Made by a program: the position numbers and the translations under genes. DNA of 64,000 nt from Loxodes magnus (Eukaryota; Ciliophora; Karyorelictea; Loxodida; Loxodidae), in NCBI GenBank assembly GCA_946699065.1, contig CAMPDV010001292.1, forward strand, positions 1-64,000, given 5' to 3'. Under the pieces are notes generated by a model that saw nothing but the letters and a program-made list of their open reading frames with translations, searched no databases and had not been told where the DNA came from. Position 1 is the first letter of the stretch. Every line of letters begins with the position of its first letter. Below are positions 52,501-64,000 of the stretch, piece by piece.

Positions 52501-53440
52501 TCTGAATCACTGGATATAGCCACAGATCATACAGAATTTGTGTGACCACTCATGGTCTTACAGGTACCTGTCTTGACGTCCCATAGTCTCACCGTCTTAT
52601 CATCACTTCCCGATACGATGAACTCTGAATCACTGGATATAGCCACAGATAATACAGAATCAGTGTGACCACTCATGGTCTTACAGGTACCTGTCTTGAC
52701 GTCCCATAGTCTCACCGTCTTATCATCACTTCCCGATACGATGAACTCTGAATCACTGGATATAGCCACAGATAATACAGAATCAGTGTGACCACTCATG
52801 GTCTTACAGGTACCTGTCTTGACGTCCCATAGTCTCACCGTATTATCTATACTTCCCGATACGATGAACTCTGAATCACTGGATATAGCCACAGATAATA
52901 CATAACTAGTGTGACCACTCATGGTCTTACAGGTACCTGTCTTGACGTCCCATAGTCTCACCGTCTTATCATCACTTCCCGATACGATGAACTCTGAATC
53001 ACTGGATATAGCCACAGATCTTACAGAATTTGTGTGACCACTCATGGTCTTATAGGTACCTGTCTTGACGTCCCATAGTCTCACCGTATTATCTCTACTT
53101 CCCGATACGATGAACTCTGAATCACTGGATATAGCCACAGATCTTACAGAATTTGTGTGACCACTCATGGTCTTATAGGTACCTGTCTTGACGTTCCATA
53201 GTCTCACCGTATTATCTCTACTTCCCGATACGATGAACTCTGAATCACTGGATATAGCCACAGATCATATACATCACAAGTGTGACCACTCATGGTCTTA
53301 TAGGTACCTGTCTTGACGTTCCATAGTCTCACCGTATTATCTCTACTTCCCGATACGATGAACTCTGAATCACTGGATATAGCCACAGATCTTACATAAC
53401 TAGTGTGACCACTCATGGTCTTACAGGTACCTGTCTTGAC
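43600..53440 (-). repeat. Higher-order duplication, 4,919 bp (40 units minus one base), two copies
   Basis: Variant order from about 43600 to 48520 recurs at an offset of 4,919 bp up to about 53440. Each period includes one 122-bp frameshift unit (44331 and 49240), which explains the missing base. Rare variants such as S-I-D-N-T (ATA codon, near 47930 and 52849) recur at the same offset. The second copy has later changes, including the 2-nt insertion near 53265. Confidence 0.75.
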
Positions 53441-53919
53441 GTTCAATAGTCTCACCGTATTATCTCAACTTCCCGATACGATGAACTCTGAATCACTGGA
53501 TATAGCCACAGATCATACAGAATTTGTGTGACCACTCATGGTCTTACAGGTACCTGTCTTGACGTCCCATAGTCTCACCGTCTTATCATCACTTCCCGAT
53601 ACGATGAACTCTGAATCACTGGATATAGCCACAGATAATACAGAATTTGTGTGACCACTCATGGTCTTATAGGTACCTGTCTTGACGTCCCATAGTCTCA
53701 CCGTATTATCTCTACTTCCCGATACGATGAACTCTGAATCACTGGATATAGCCACAGATGATACATAACTAGTGTGACCACTCATGGTCTTACAGGTACC
53801 TGTCTTGACGTTCCATAGTCTCACCGTCTCATCTCAACTTCCCGATACGATGAACTCTGAATCACTGGATATAGCCACAGCATATACATAATCTGTGTGA
53901 CAACTCATGGTCTTACAGT

Positions 53920-56900
53920 ACCTGTCTTGATGTTCCATAGTCTCACCGTATTATCTCTACTTCCCGATACGATGAACTCTGAATCACTGGATATAGCCAC
54001 AGATAATACATAATGTGTCTGACCACTCATGGTCTTACAGGTACCTGTCTTGACGTCCCATAGTCTCACCGTATAATCTGCACTTCCCGATACGATGAAC
54101 TCTGAATCACTGGATATAGCCACAGCATATACATCACAAGTGTGACCACTCATGGTCTTACAGGTACCTGTCTTGACGTTCCATAGTCTCACCGTCTCAT
54201 CTCTACTTCCCGATACGATGAACTCTGAATCACTGGATATAGCCACAGATCATACATCACAAGTGTGACCACTCATGGTCTTATAGGTACCTGTCTTGAC
54301 GTTCCATAGTCTCACCGTATTATCTCTACTTCCCGATACGATGAACTCTGAATCACTGGATATAGCCACAGATAATACAGAATCTGTGTGACCACTCATG
54401 GTCTTATAGGTACCTGTCTTGACGTTCCATAGTCTCACCGTATTATCTCAACTTCCCGATACGATGAACTCTGAATCACTGGATATAGCCACAGATAATA
54501 CAGAATCTGTGTGACCACTCATGGTCTTACAGGTACCTGTCTTGACGTCCCATAGTCTCACCGTCTTATCATCACTTCCCGATACGATGAACTCTGAATC
54601 ACTGGATATAGCCACAGATCTTACAGAATTTGTGTGACCACTCATGGTCTTATAGGTACCTGTCTTGACGTTCCATAGTCTCACCGTATTATCTCTACTT
54701 CCCGATACGATGAACTCTGAATCACTGGATATAGCCACAGATCTTACAGAATCTGTGTGAGCACTCATGGTTTTATAGGTACCTGTCTTGAAGTCCCATA
54801 GTCTCACCGTCTCATCTCAACTTCCCGATACGATGAACTCTGAATCACTGGATATAGCCACAGCATATACATCACAAGTGTGACCACTCATGGTCTTATA
54901 GGTACCTGTCTTGACGTTCCATAGTCTCACCGTATTATCTCTACTTCCCGATACGATGAACTCTGAATCACTGGATATAGCCACAGATCTTACAGAATCT
55001 GTGTGAGCACTCATGGTTTTATAGGTACCTGTCTTGAAGTCCCATAGTCTCACCGTCTCATCTCAACTTCCCGATACGATGAACTCTGAATCACTGGATA
55101 TAGCCACAGCATATACATCACAAGTGTGACCACTCATGGTCTTACAGGTACCTGTCTTGACGTTCCATAGTCTCACCGTATTATCTCTACTTCCCGATAC
55201 GATGAACTCTGAATCACTGGATATAGCCACAGATCTTACAGAATCTGTGTGAGCACTCATGGTCTTACAGGTACCTGTCTTGACGTTCCATAGTCTCACC
55301 GTATTATCTCAACTTCCCGATACGATGAACTCTGAATCACTGGATATAGCCACAGATAATACATAACTAGTGTGACCACTCATGGTCTTATAGGTACCTG
55401 TCTTGACGTTCCATAGTCTCACCGTATTATCTCTACTTCCCGATACGATGAACTCTGAATCACTGGATATAGCCACAGATCTTACAGAATCTGTGTGAGC
55501 ACTCATGGTTTTATAGGTACCTGTCTTGAAGTCCCATAGTCTCACCGTCTCATCTCAACTTCCCGATACGATGAACTCTGAATCACTGGATATAGCCACA
55601 GCATATACATCACAAGTGTGACCACTCATGGTCTTACAGGTACCTGTCTTGACGTTCCATAGTCTCACCGTATTATCTCTACTTCCCGATACGATGAACT
55701 CTGAATCACTGGATATAGCCACAGATCTTACAGAATCTGTGTGAGCACTCATGGTCTTACAGGTACCTGTCTTGACGTCCCATAGTCTCACCGTATTATC
55801 TATACTTCCCGATACGATGAACTCTGAATCACTGGATATAGCCACAGATAATACATAACTAGTGTGACCACTCATGGTCTTACAGGTACCTGTCTTGACG
55901 TCCCATAGTCTCACCGTCTTATCATCACTTCCCGATACGATGAACTCTGAATCACTGGATATAGCCACAGATAATACATAACTAGTGTGACCACTCATGG
56001 TCTTACAGGTACCTGTCTTGACGTCCCATAGTCTCACCGTATTATCATGACTTCCCGATACGATGAACTCTGAATCACTGGATATAGCCACAGATCATAC
56101 ATGACTAGTGTGACCACTCATGGTCTTACAGGTACCTGTCTTGACGTTCCATAGTCTCACCGTATTATCTCAACTTCCCGATACGATGAACTCTGAATCA
56201 CTGGATATAGCCACAGATCATACTGAATTTGTGTGACCACTCATGGTCTTATAGGTACCTGTCTTGACGTTCCATAGTCTCACCGTATTATCTCTACTTC
56301 CCGATACGATGAACTCTGAATCACTGGATATAGCCACAGATGATACATAACTAGTGTGACCACTCATGGTTTTATAGGTACCTGTCTTGACGTTCCATAG
56401 TCTCACCGTATTATCTCTACTTCCCGATACGATGAACTCTGAATCACTGGATATAGCCACAGATCTTACATAACTAGTGTGACCACTCATGGTCTTACAG
56501 GTACCTGTCTTGACGTTCCATAGTCTCACCGTATTATCTCAACTTCCCGATACGATGAACTCTGAATCACTGGATATAGCCACAGATCATACAGAATTTG
56601 TGTGACCACTCATGGTCTTACAGGTACCTGTCTTGACGTCCCATAGTCTCACCGTCTCATCTCTACTTCCCGATACGATGAACTCTGAATCACTGGATAT
56701 AGCCAAAGATCATACAGAATTTGTGTGACCACTCATGGTCTTATAGGTACCTGTCTTGACGTTCCATAGTCTCACCGTATTATCTCTACTTCCCGATACG
56801 ATGAACTCTGAATCACTGGATATAGCCACAGATAATACATGACTAGTGTGACCACTCATGGTCTTACAGGTACCTGTCTTGACGTCCCATAGTCTCACCG

Positions 56901-59900
56901 TCTTATCATGACTTCCCGATACGATGAACTCTGAATCACTGGATATAGCCACAGATAATACATAACTAGTGTGACCACTCATGGTCTTACAGGTACCTGT
57001 CTTGACGTCCCATAGTCTCACCGTATTATCATGACTTCCCGATACGATGAACTCTGAATCACTGGATATAGCCACAGATAATACATAACTAGTGTGACCA
57101 CTCATGGTCTTACAGGTACCTGTCTTGACGTCCCATAGTCTCACCGTCTTATCATGACTTCCCGATACGATGAACTCTGAATCACTGGATATAGCCACAG
57201 ATAATACATAACTAGTGTGACCACTCATGGTCTTACAGGTACCTGTCTTGACGTCCCATAGTCTCACCGTATTATCATGACTTCCCGATACGATGAACTC
57301 TGAATCACTGGATATAGCCACAGATCATACATGACTAGTGTGACCACTCATGGTCTTACAGGTACCTGTCTTGACGTTCCATAGTCTCACCGTCTTATCT
57401 CCACTTCCCGATACGATGAACTCTGAATCACTGGATATAGCCACAGATCATACAGAATTTGTGTGACCACTCATGGTCTTACAGGTACCTGTCTTGACGT
57501 TCCATAGTCTCACCGTATTATCTCAACTTCCCGATACGATGAACTCTGAATCACTGGATATAGCCACAGATCTTACAGAATTTGTGTGACCACTCATGGT
57601 CTTATAGGTACCTGTCTTGACGTTCCATAGTCTCACCGTATTATCTCTACTTCCCGATACGATGAACTCTGAATCACTGGATATAGCCACAGATGATACA
57701 TAACTAGTGTGACCACTCATGGTTTTATAGGTACCTGTCTTGAAGTCCCATAGTCTCACCGTCTCATCTCAACTTCCCGATACGATGAACTCTGAATCAC
57801 TGGATATAGCCAAAGATCTTACATAACTAGTGTGACCACTCATGGTCTTACAGGTACCTGTCTTGACGTTCCATAGTCTCACCGTATTATCTCAACTTCC
57901 CGATACGATGAACTCTGAATCACTGGATATAGCCAAAGATCATACAGAATTTGTGTGACCACTCATGGTCTTATAGGTACCTGTCTTGACGTCCCATAGT
58001 CTCACCGTCTCATCTCAACTTCCCGATACGATGAACTCTGAATCACTGGATATAGCCACAGATCATACATCACAAGTGTGACCACTCATGGTCTTATAGG
58101 TACCTGTCTTGACGTTCCATAGTCTCACCGTATAATCTCTACTTCCCGATACGATGAACTCTGAATCACTGGATATAGCCAAAGATCATACAGAATTTGT
58201 GTGACCACTCATGGTCTTATAGGTACCTGTCTTGACGTTCCATAGTCTCACCGTATTATCTCTACTTCCCGATACGATGAACTCTGAATCACTGGATATA
58301 GCCACAGATCATAAATAACTAGTGTGACCACTCATGGTCTTATAGGTACCTGTCTTGACGTTCCATAGTCTCACCGTATTATCTCTACTTCCCGATACGA
58401 TGAACTCTGAATCACTGGATATAGCCACAGATCATACAGAATTTGTGTGACCACTCATGGTCTTACAGGTACCTGTCTTGACGTTCCATAGTCTCACCGT
58501 ATTATCTCAACTTCCCGATACGATGAACTCTGAATCACTGGATATAGCCACAGATCTTACAGAATTTGTGTGACCACTCATGGTCTTATAGGTACCTGTC
58601 TTGACGTTCCATAGTCTCACCGTATTATCTCTACTTCCCGATACGATGAACTCTGAATCACTGGATATAGCCACAGATCATAAATAACTAGTGTGACCAC
58701 TCATGGTCTTATAGGTACCTGTCTTGACGTTCCATAGTCTCACCGTATTATCTCTACTTCCCGATACGATGAACTCTGAATCACTGGATATAGCCACAGA
58801 TCTTACATAACTAGTGTGACCACTCATGGTCTTACAGGTACCTGTCTTGACGTTCCATAGTCTCACCGTCTTATCATGACTTCCCGATACGATGAACTCT
58901 GAATCACTGGATATAGCCACAGATAATACAGAATCAGTGTGACCACTCATGGTCTTACAGGTACCTGTCTTGACGTCCCATAGTCTCACCGTCTCATCTC
59001 AACTTCCCGATACGATGAACTCTGAATCACTGGATATAGCCAAAGATCATACAGAATTTGTGTGACCACTCATGGTCTTACAGGTACCTGTCTTGACGTC
59101 CCATAGTCTCACCGTCTCATCTCAACTTCCCGATACGATGAACTCTGAATCACTGGATATAGCCACAGATCATAAATAACTAGTGTGACCACTCATGGTC
59201 TTACAGGTACCTGTCTTGACGTTCCATAGTCTCACCGTATTATCTCTACTTCCCGATACGATGAACTCTGAATCACTGGATATAGCCACAGATAATACAT
59301 GACTAGTGTGACCACTCATGGTCTTACAGGTACCTGTCTTGACGTCCCATAGTCTCACCGTCTTATCATGACTTCCCGATACGATGAACTCTGAATCACT
59401 GGATATAGCCACAGATAATACATAACTAGTGTGACCACTCATGGTCTTACAGGTACCTGTCTTGACGTCCCATAGTCTCACCGTATTATCATGACTTCCC
59501 GATACGATGAACTCTGAATCACTGGATATAGCCACAGATCATACATGACTAGTGTGACCACTCATGGTCTTACAGGTACCTGTCTTGACGTTCCATAGTC
59601 TCACCGTCTTATCTCCACTTCCCGATACGATGAACTCTGAATCACTGGATATAGCCACAGATCATACAGAATTTGTGTGACCACTCATGGTCTTACAGGT
59701 ACCTGTCTTGACGTTCCATAGTCTCACCGTATTATCTCAACTTCCCGATACGATGAACTCTGAATCACTGGATATAGCCACAGATCTTACAGAATTTGTG
59801 TGACCACTCATGGTCTTATAGGTACCTGTCTTGACGTTCCATAGTCTCACCGTATTATCTCTACTTCCCGATACGATGAACTCTGAATCACTGGATATAG

Positions 59901-62900
59901 CCACAGATGATACATAACTAGTGTGACCACTCATGGTTTTATAGGTACCTGTCTTGAAGTCCCATAGTCTCACCGTCTCATCTCAACTTCCCGATACGAT
60001 GAACTCTGAATCACTGGATATAGCCAAAGATCTTACATAACTAGTGTGACCACTCATGGTCTTACAGGTACCTGTCTTGACGTTCCATAGTCTCACCGTA
60101 TTATCTCAACTTCCCGATACGATGAACTCTGAATCACTGGATATAGCCACAGCATATACATCACAAGTGTGACCACTCATGGTCTTACAGGTACCTGTCT
60201 TGACGTCCCATAGTCTCACCGTCTCATCTCAACTTCCCGATACGATGAACTCTGAATCACTGGATATAGCCAAAGATCATACAGAATTTGTGTGACCACT
60301 CATGGTCTTACAGGTACCTGTCTTGACGTCCCATAGTCTCACCGTCTCATCTCAACTTCCCGATACGATGAACTCTGAATCACTGGATATAGCCACAGAT
60401 CATAAATAACTAGTGTGACCACTCATGGTCTTACAGGTACCTGTCTTGACGTTCCATAGTCTCACCGTATTATCTCTACTTCCCGATACGATGAACTCTG
60501 AATCACTGGATATAGCCACAGATAATACATGACTAGTGTGACCACTCATGGTCTTACAGGTACCTGTCTTGACGTCCCATAGTCTCACCGTCTTATCATG
60601 ACTTCCCGATACGATGAACTCTGAATCACTGGATATAGCCACAGATAATACATAACTAGTGTGACCACTCATGGTCTTACAGGTACCTGTCTTGACGTCC
60701 CATAGTCTCACCGTATTATCATGACTTCCCGATACGATGAACTCTGAATCACTGGATATAGCCACAGATCATACATGACTAGTGTGACCACTCATGGTCT
60801 TACAGGTACCTGTCTTGACGTTCCATAGTCTCACCGTCTTATCTCCACTTCCCGATACGATGAACTCTGAATCACTGGATATAGCCACAGATCATACAGA
60901 ATTTGTGTGACCACTCATGGTCTTACAGGTACCTGTCTTGACGTTCCATAGTCTCACCGTATTATCTCAACTTCCCGATACGATGAACTCTGAATCACTG
61001 GATATAGCCACAGATCTTACAGAATTTGTGTGACCACTCATGGTCTTATAGGTACCTGTCTTGACGTTCCATAGTCTCACCGTATTATCTCTACTTCCCG
61101 ATACGATGAACTCTGAATCACTGGATATAGCCACAGATGATACATAACTAGTGTGACCACTCATGGTTTTATAGGTACCTGTCTTGAAGTCCCATAGTCT
61201 CACCGTCTCATCTCAACTTCCCGATACGATGAACTCTGAATCACTGGATATAGCCAAAGATCTTACATAACTAGTGTGACCACTCATGGTCTTATAGGTA
61301 CCTGTCTTGACGTCCCATAGTCTCACCGTCTCATCTCAACTTCCCGATACGATGAACTCTGAATCACTGGATATAGCCACAGATCATACATCACAAGTGT
61401 GACCACTCATGGTCTTATAGGTACCTGTCTTGACGTTCCATAGTCTCACCGTATAATCTCTACTTCCCGATACGATGAACTCTGAATCACTGGATATAGC
61501 CAAAGATCATACAGAATTTGTGTGACCACTCATGGTCTTATAGGTACCTGTCTTGACGTTCCATAGTCTCACCGTATTATCTCTACTTCCCGATACGATG
61601 AACTCTGAATCACTGGATATAGCCACAGATCATAAATAACTAGTGTGACCACTCATGGTCTTATAGGTACCTGTCTTGACGTTCCATAGTCTCACCGTAT
61701 TATCTCTACTTCCCGATACGATGAACTCTGAATCACTGGATATAGCCACAGATCATACAGAATTTGTGTGACCACTCATGGTCTTACAGGTACCTGTCTT
61801 GACGTTCCATAGTCTCACCGTATTATCTCAACTTCCCGATACGATGAACTCTGAATCACTGGATATAGCCACAGATCTTACAGAATTTGTGTGACCACTC
61901 ATGGTCTTATAGGTACCTGTCTTGACGTTCCATAGTCTCACCGTATTATCTCTACTTCCCGATACGATGAACTCTGAATCACTGGATATAGCCACAGATC
62001 ATAAATAACTAGTGTGACCACTCATGGTCTTATAGGTACCTGTCTTGACGTTCCATAGTCTCACCGTATTATCTCTACTTCCCGATACGATGAACTCTGA
62101 ATCACTGGATATAGCCACAGATCTTACATAACTAGTGTGACCACTCATGGTCTTACAGGTACCTGTCTTGACGTTCCATAGTCTCACCGTCTTATCATGA
62201 CTTCCCGATACGATGAACTCTGAATCACTGGATATAGCCACAGATAATACAGAATCAGTGTGACCACTCATGGTCTTACAGGTACCTGTCTTGACGTCCC
62301 ATAGTCTCACCGTCTCATCTCAACTTCCCGATACGATGAACTCTGAATCACTGGATATAGCCAAAGATCATACAGAATTTGTGTGACCACTCATGGTCTT
62401 ACAGGTACCTGTCTTGACGTCCCATAGTCTCACCGTCTCATCTCAACTTCCCGATACGATGAACTCTGAATCACTGGATATAGCCACAGATCATAAATAA
62501 CTAGTGTGACCACTCATGGTCTTACAGGTACCTGTCTTGACGTTCCATAGTCTCACCGTATTATCTCTACTTCCCGATACGATGAACTCTGAATCACTGG
62601 ATATAGCCACAGATAATACATGACTAGTGTGACCACTCATGGTCTTACAGGTACCTGTCTTGACGTCCCATAGTCTCACCGTCTTATCATGACTTCCCGA
62701 TACGATGAACTCTGAATCACTGGATATAGCCACAGATAATACATAACTAGTGTGACCACTCATGGTCTTACAGGTACCTGTCTTGACGTCCCATAGTCTC
62801 ACCGTATTATCATGACTTCCCGATACGATGAACTCTGAATCACTGGATATAGCCACAGATCATACATGACTAGTGTGACCACTCATGGTCTTACAGGTAC

Positions 62901-64000
62901 CTGTCTTGACGTTCCATAGTCTCACCGTCTTATCTCCACTTCCCGATACGATGAACTCTGAATCACTGGATATAGCCACAGATCATACAGAATTTGTGTG
63001 ACCACTCATGGTCTTACAGGTACCTGTCTTGACGTTCCATAGTCTCACCGTATTATCTCAACTTCCCGATACGATGAACTCTGAATCACTGGATATAGCC
63101 ACAGATCTTACAGAATTTGTGTGACCACTCATGGTCTTATAGGTACCTGTCTTGACGTTCCATAGTCTCACCGTATTATCTCTACTTCCCGATACGATGA
63201 ACTCTGAATCACTGGATATAGCCACAGATGATACATAACTAGTGTGACCACTCATGGTTTTATAGGTACCTGTCTTGAAGTCCCATAGTCTCACCGTCTC
63301 ATCTCAACTTCCCGATACGATGAACTCTGAATCACTGGATATAGCCAAAGATCTTACATAACTAGTGTGACCACTCATGGTCTTACAGGTACCTGTCTTG
63401 ACGTTCCATAGTCTCACCGTATTATCTCAACTTCCCGATACGATGAACTCTGAATCACTGGATATAGCCACAGCATATACATCACAAGTGTGACCACTCA
63501 TGGTCTTACAGGTACCTGTCTTGACGTCCCATAGTCTCACCGTCTCATCTCAACTTCCCGATACGATGAACTCTGAATCACTGGATATAGCCAAAGATCA
63601 TACAGAATTTGTGTGACCACTCATGGTCTTACAGGTACCTGTCTTGACGTCCCATAGTCTCACCGTCTCATCTCAACTTCCCGATACGATGAACTCTGAA
63701 TCACTGGATATAGCCACAGATCATAAATAACTAGTGTGACCACTCATGGTCTTACAGGTACCTGTCTTGACGTTCCATAGTCTCACCGTATTATCTCTAC
63801 TTCCCGATACGATGAACTCTGAATCACTGGATATAGCCACAGATAATACATGACTAGTGTGACCACTCATGGTCTTACAGGTACCTGTCTTGACGTCCCA
63901 TAGTCTCACCGTCTTATCATGACTTCCCGATACGATGAACTCTGAATCACTGGATATAGCCACAGATAATACATAACTAGTGTGACCACTCATGGTCTTA
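53920..64000 (-). CDS. In-frame WD40 array segment, partial (possible giant propeller protein)
   Basis: From the right edge down to the frameshifted unit at about 53918 all ~82 modules stay in one frame (TGA=Trp), which would encode about 3,360 residues of WD40 blades. The true start lies beyond the window, so any N-terminal domain is unseen. At seven blades per propeller this would be about a dozen consecutive propellers. Being stop-free is not evidence here, because the code leaves few or no dedicated stops; the evidence is that the module phase and the W, D and GH residues are preserved. It may be expressed, or simply a part of the array not yet reached by the frameshifted variant. Confidence 0.45.
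57960..64000 (-). repeat. Higher-order duplication, 3,321 bp (27 units)
   Basis: Module order from about 57960 to 61280 recurs at an offset of 3,321 bp until the window ends, so the second copy is incomplete. A marker spelling, TATAATCTCT (58131 and 61452), sits at exactly this offset. An additional internal 1,230-bp (10-unit) duplication is nested in each copy (for example 59170 to 60400 and 62491 to 63721). No frameshift unit is present here. Confidence 0.75.

Overview
The window looks like nuclear DNA of a ciliate with a reassigned genetic code. TAA and TAG sit at Gln-type positions throughout the recognisable genes. TGA sits where Trp is expected: the W of a WD motif (R-I-TGA-N, blade 6 of the gene at 8334-10577), N-W-R-P-I and I-K-E-A-W in a LINE, and the aromatic after F-D-S-V-I in another reverse transcriptase. 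This fits the karyorelict code (Loxodes type) or the Condylostoma code; I cannot choose between them from one window. Under such a code almost every frame is open, so I relied on homology, motifs and composition, not on ORF length. The DNA is AT-rich, repeat-rich and shows no tRNA, rRNA or telomere repeat that I could recognise.

Layout. 1-5640: pyrimidine-rich 88-bp satellite, about 64 units. 5641-8333: AT-rich spacer with a small GC-richer island, three degenerate copies of a ~480-bp repeat and a 55-58-bp tandem repeat. 8334-10577 (minus): one well-formed gene, RING-like zinc finger, Q-rich coiled coil, pentapeptide repeats and a seven-bladed WD40 propeller. 10578-11877: AT-rich, one weak small ORF. 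11878-19121: a retroelement cluster, with a ~350-bp repeat, a LINE carrying endonuclease, reverse transcriptase and zinc knuckle (frameshifted), the 3' end of a second LINE, an inverted copy of the ~350-bp repeat, and a structured GC-richer module with a (TTAA/TTTA)n tail. 19036-20415 (minus): a Q-rich coiled-coil gene visible only with the reassigned code. 20500-20945: another short structured repeat. 21380-22640 (minus): a third LINE reverse transcriptase fragment. 23046-64000 (minus): a tandem array of about 333 WD40 modules of 123 bp, running off the right edge.

The most interesting feature is the WD40 array. Its modules are nearly identical to the middle blades of the RING-WD40 gene 12-55 kb away on the same strand, and they differ from one another at only a few codons. 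Those codons are the ones expected on the propeller's binding face, much as in the hypervariable WD repeats of fungal HET/NWD incompatibility receptors. Fourteen modules carry the same 1-nt deletion and one carries a 2-nt insertion, so much of the array cannot encode one continuous propeller protein; the rightmost 10 kb is in frame. It could be a reservoir of variant blades related to the RING-WD40 receptor-like ligase, a giant gene in decay, or a coding satellite expanding by unequal exchange. Large duplications inside the array (3,075, 4,919 and 3,321 bp) show recent turnover.
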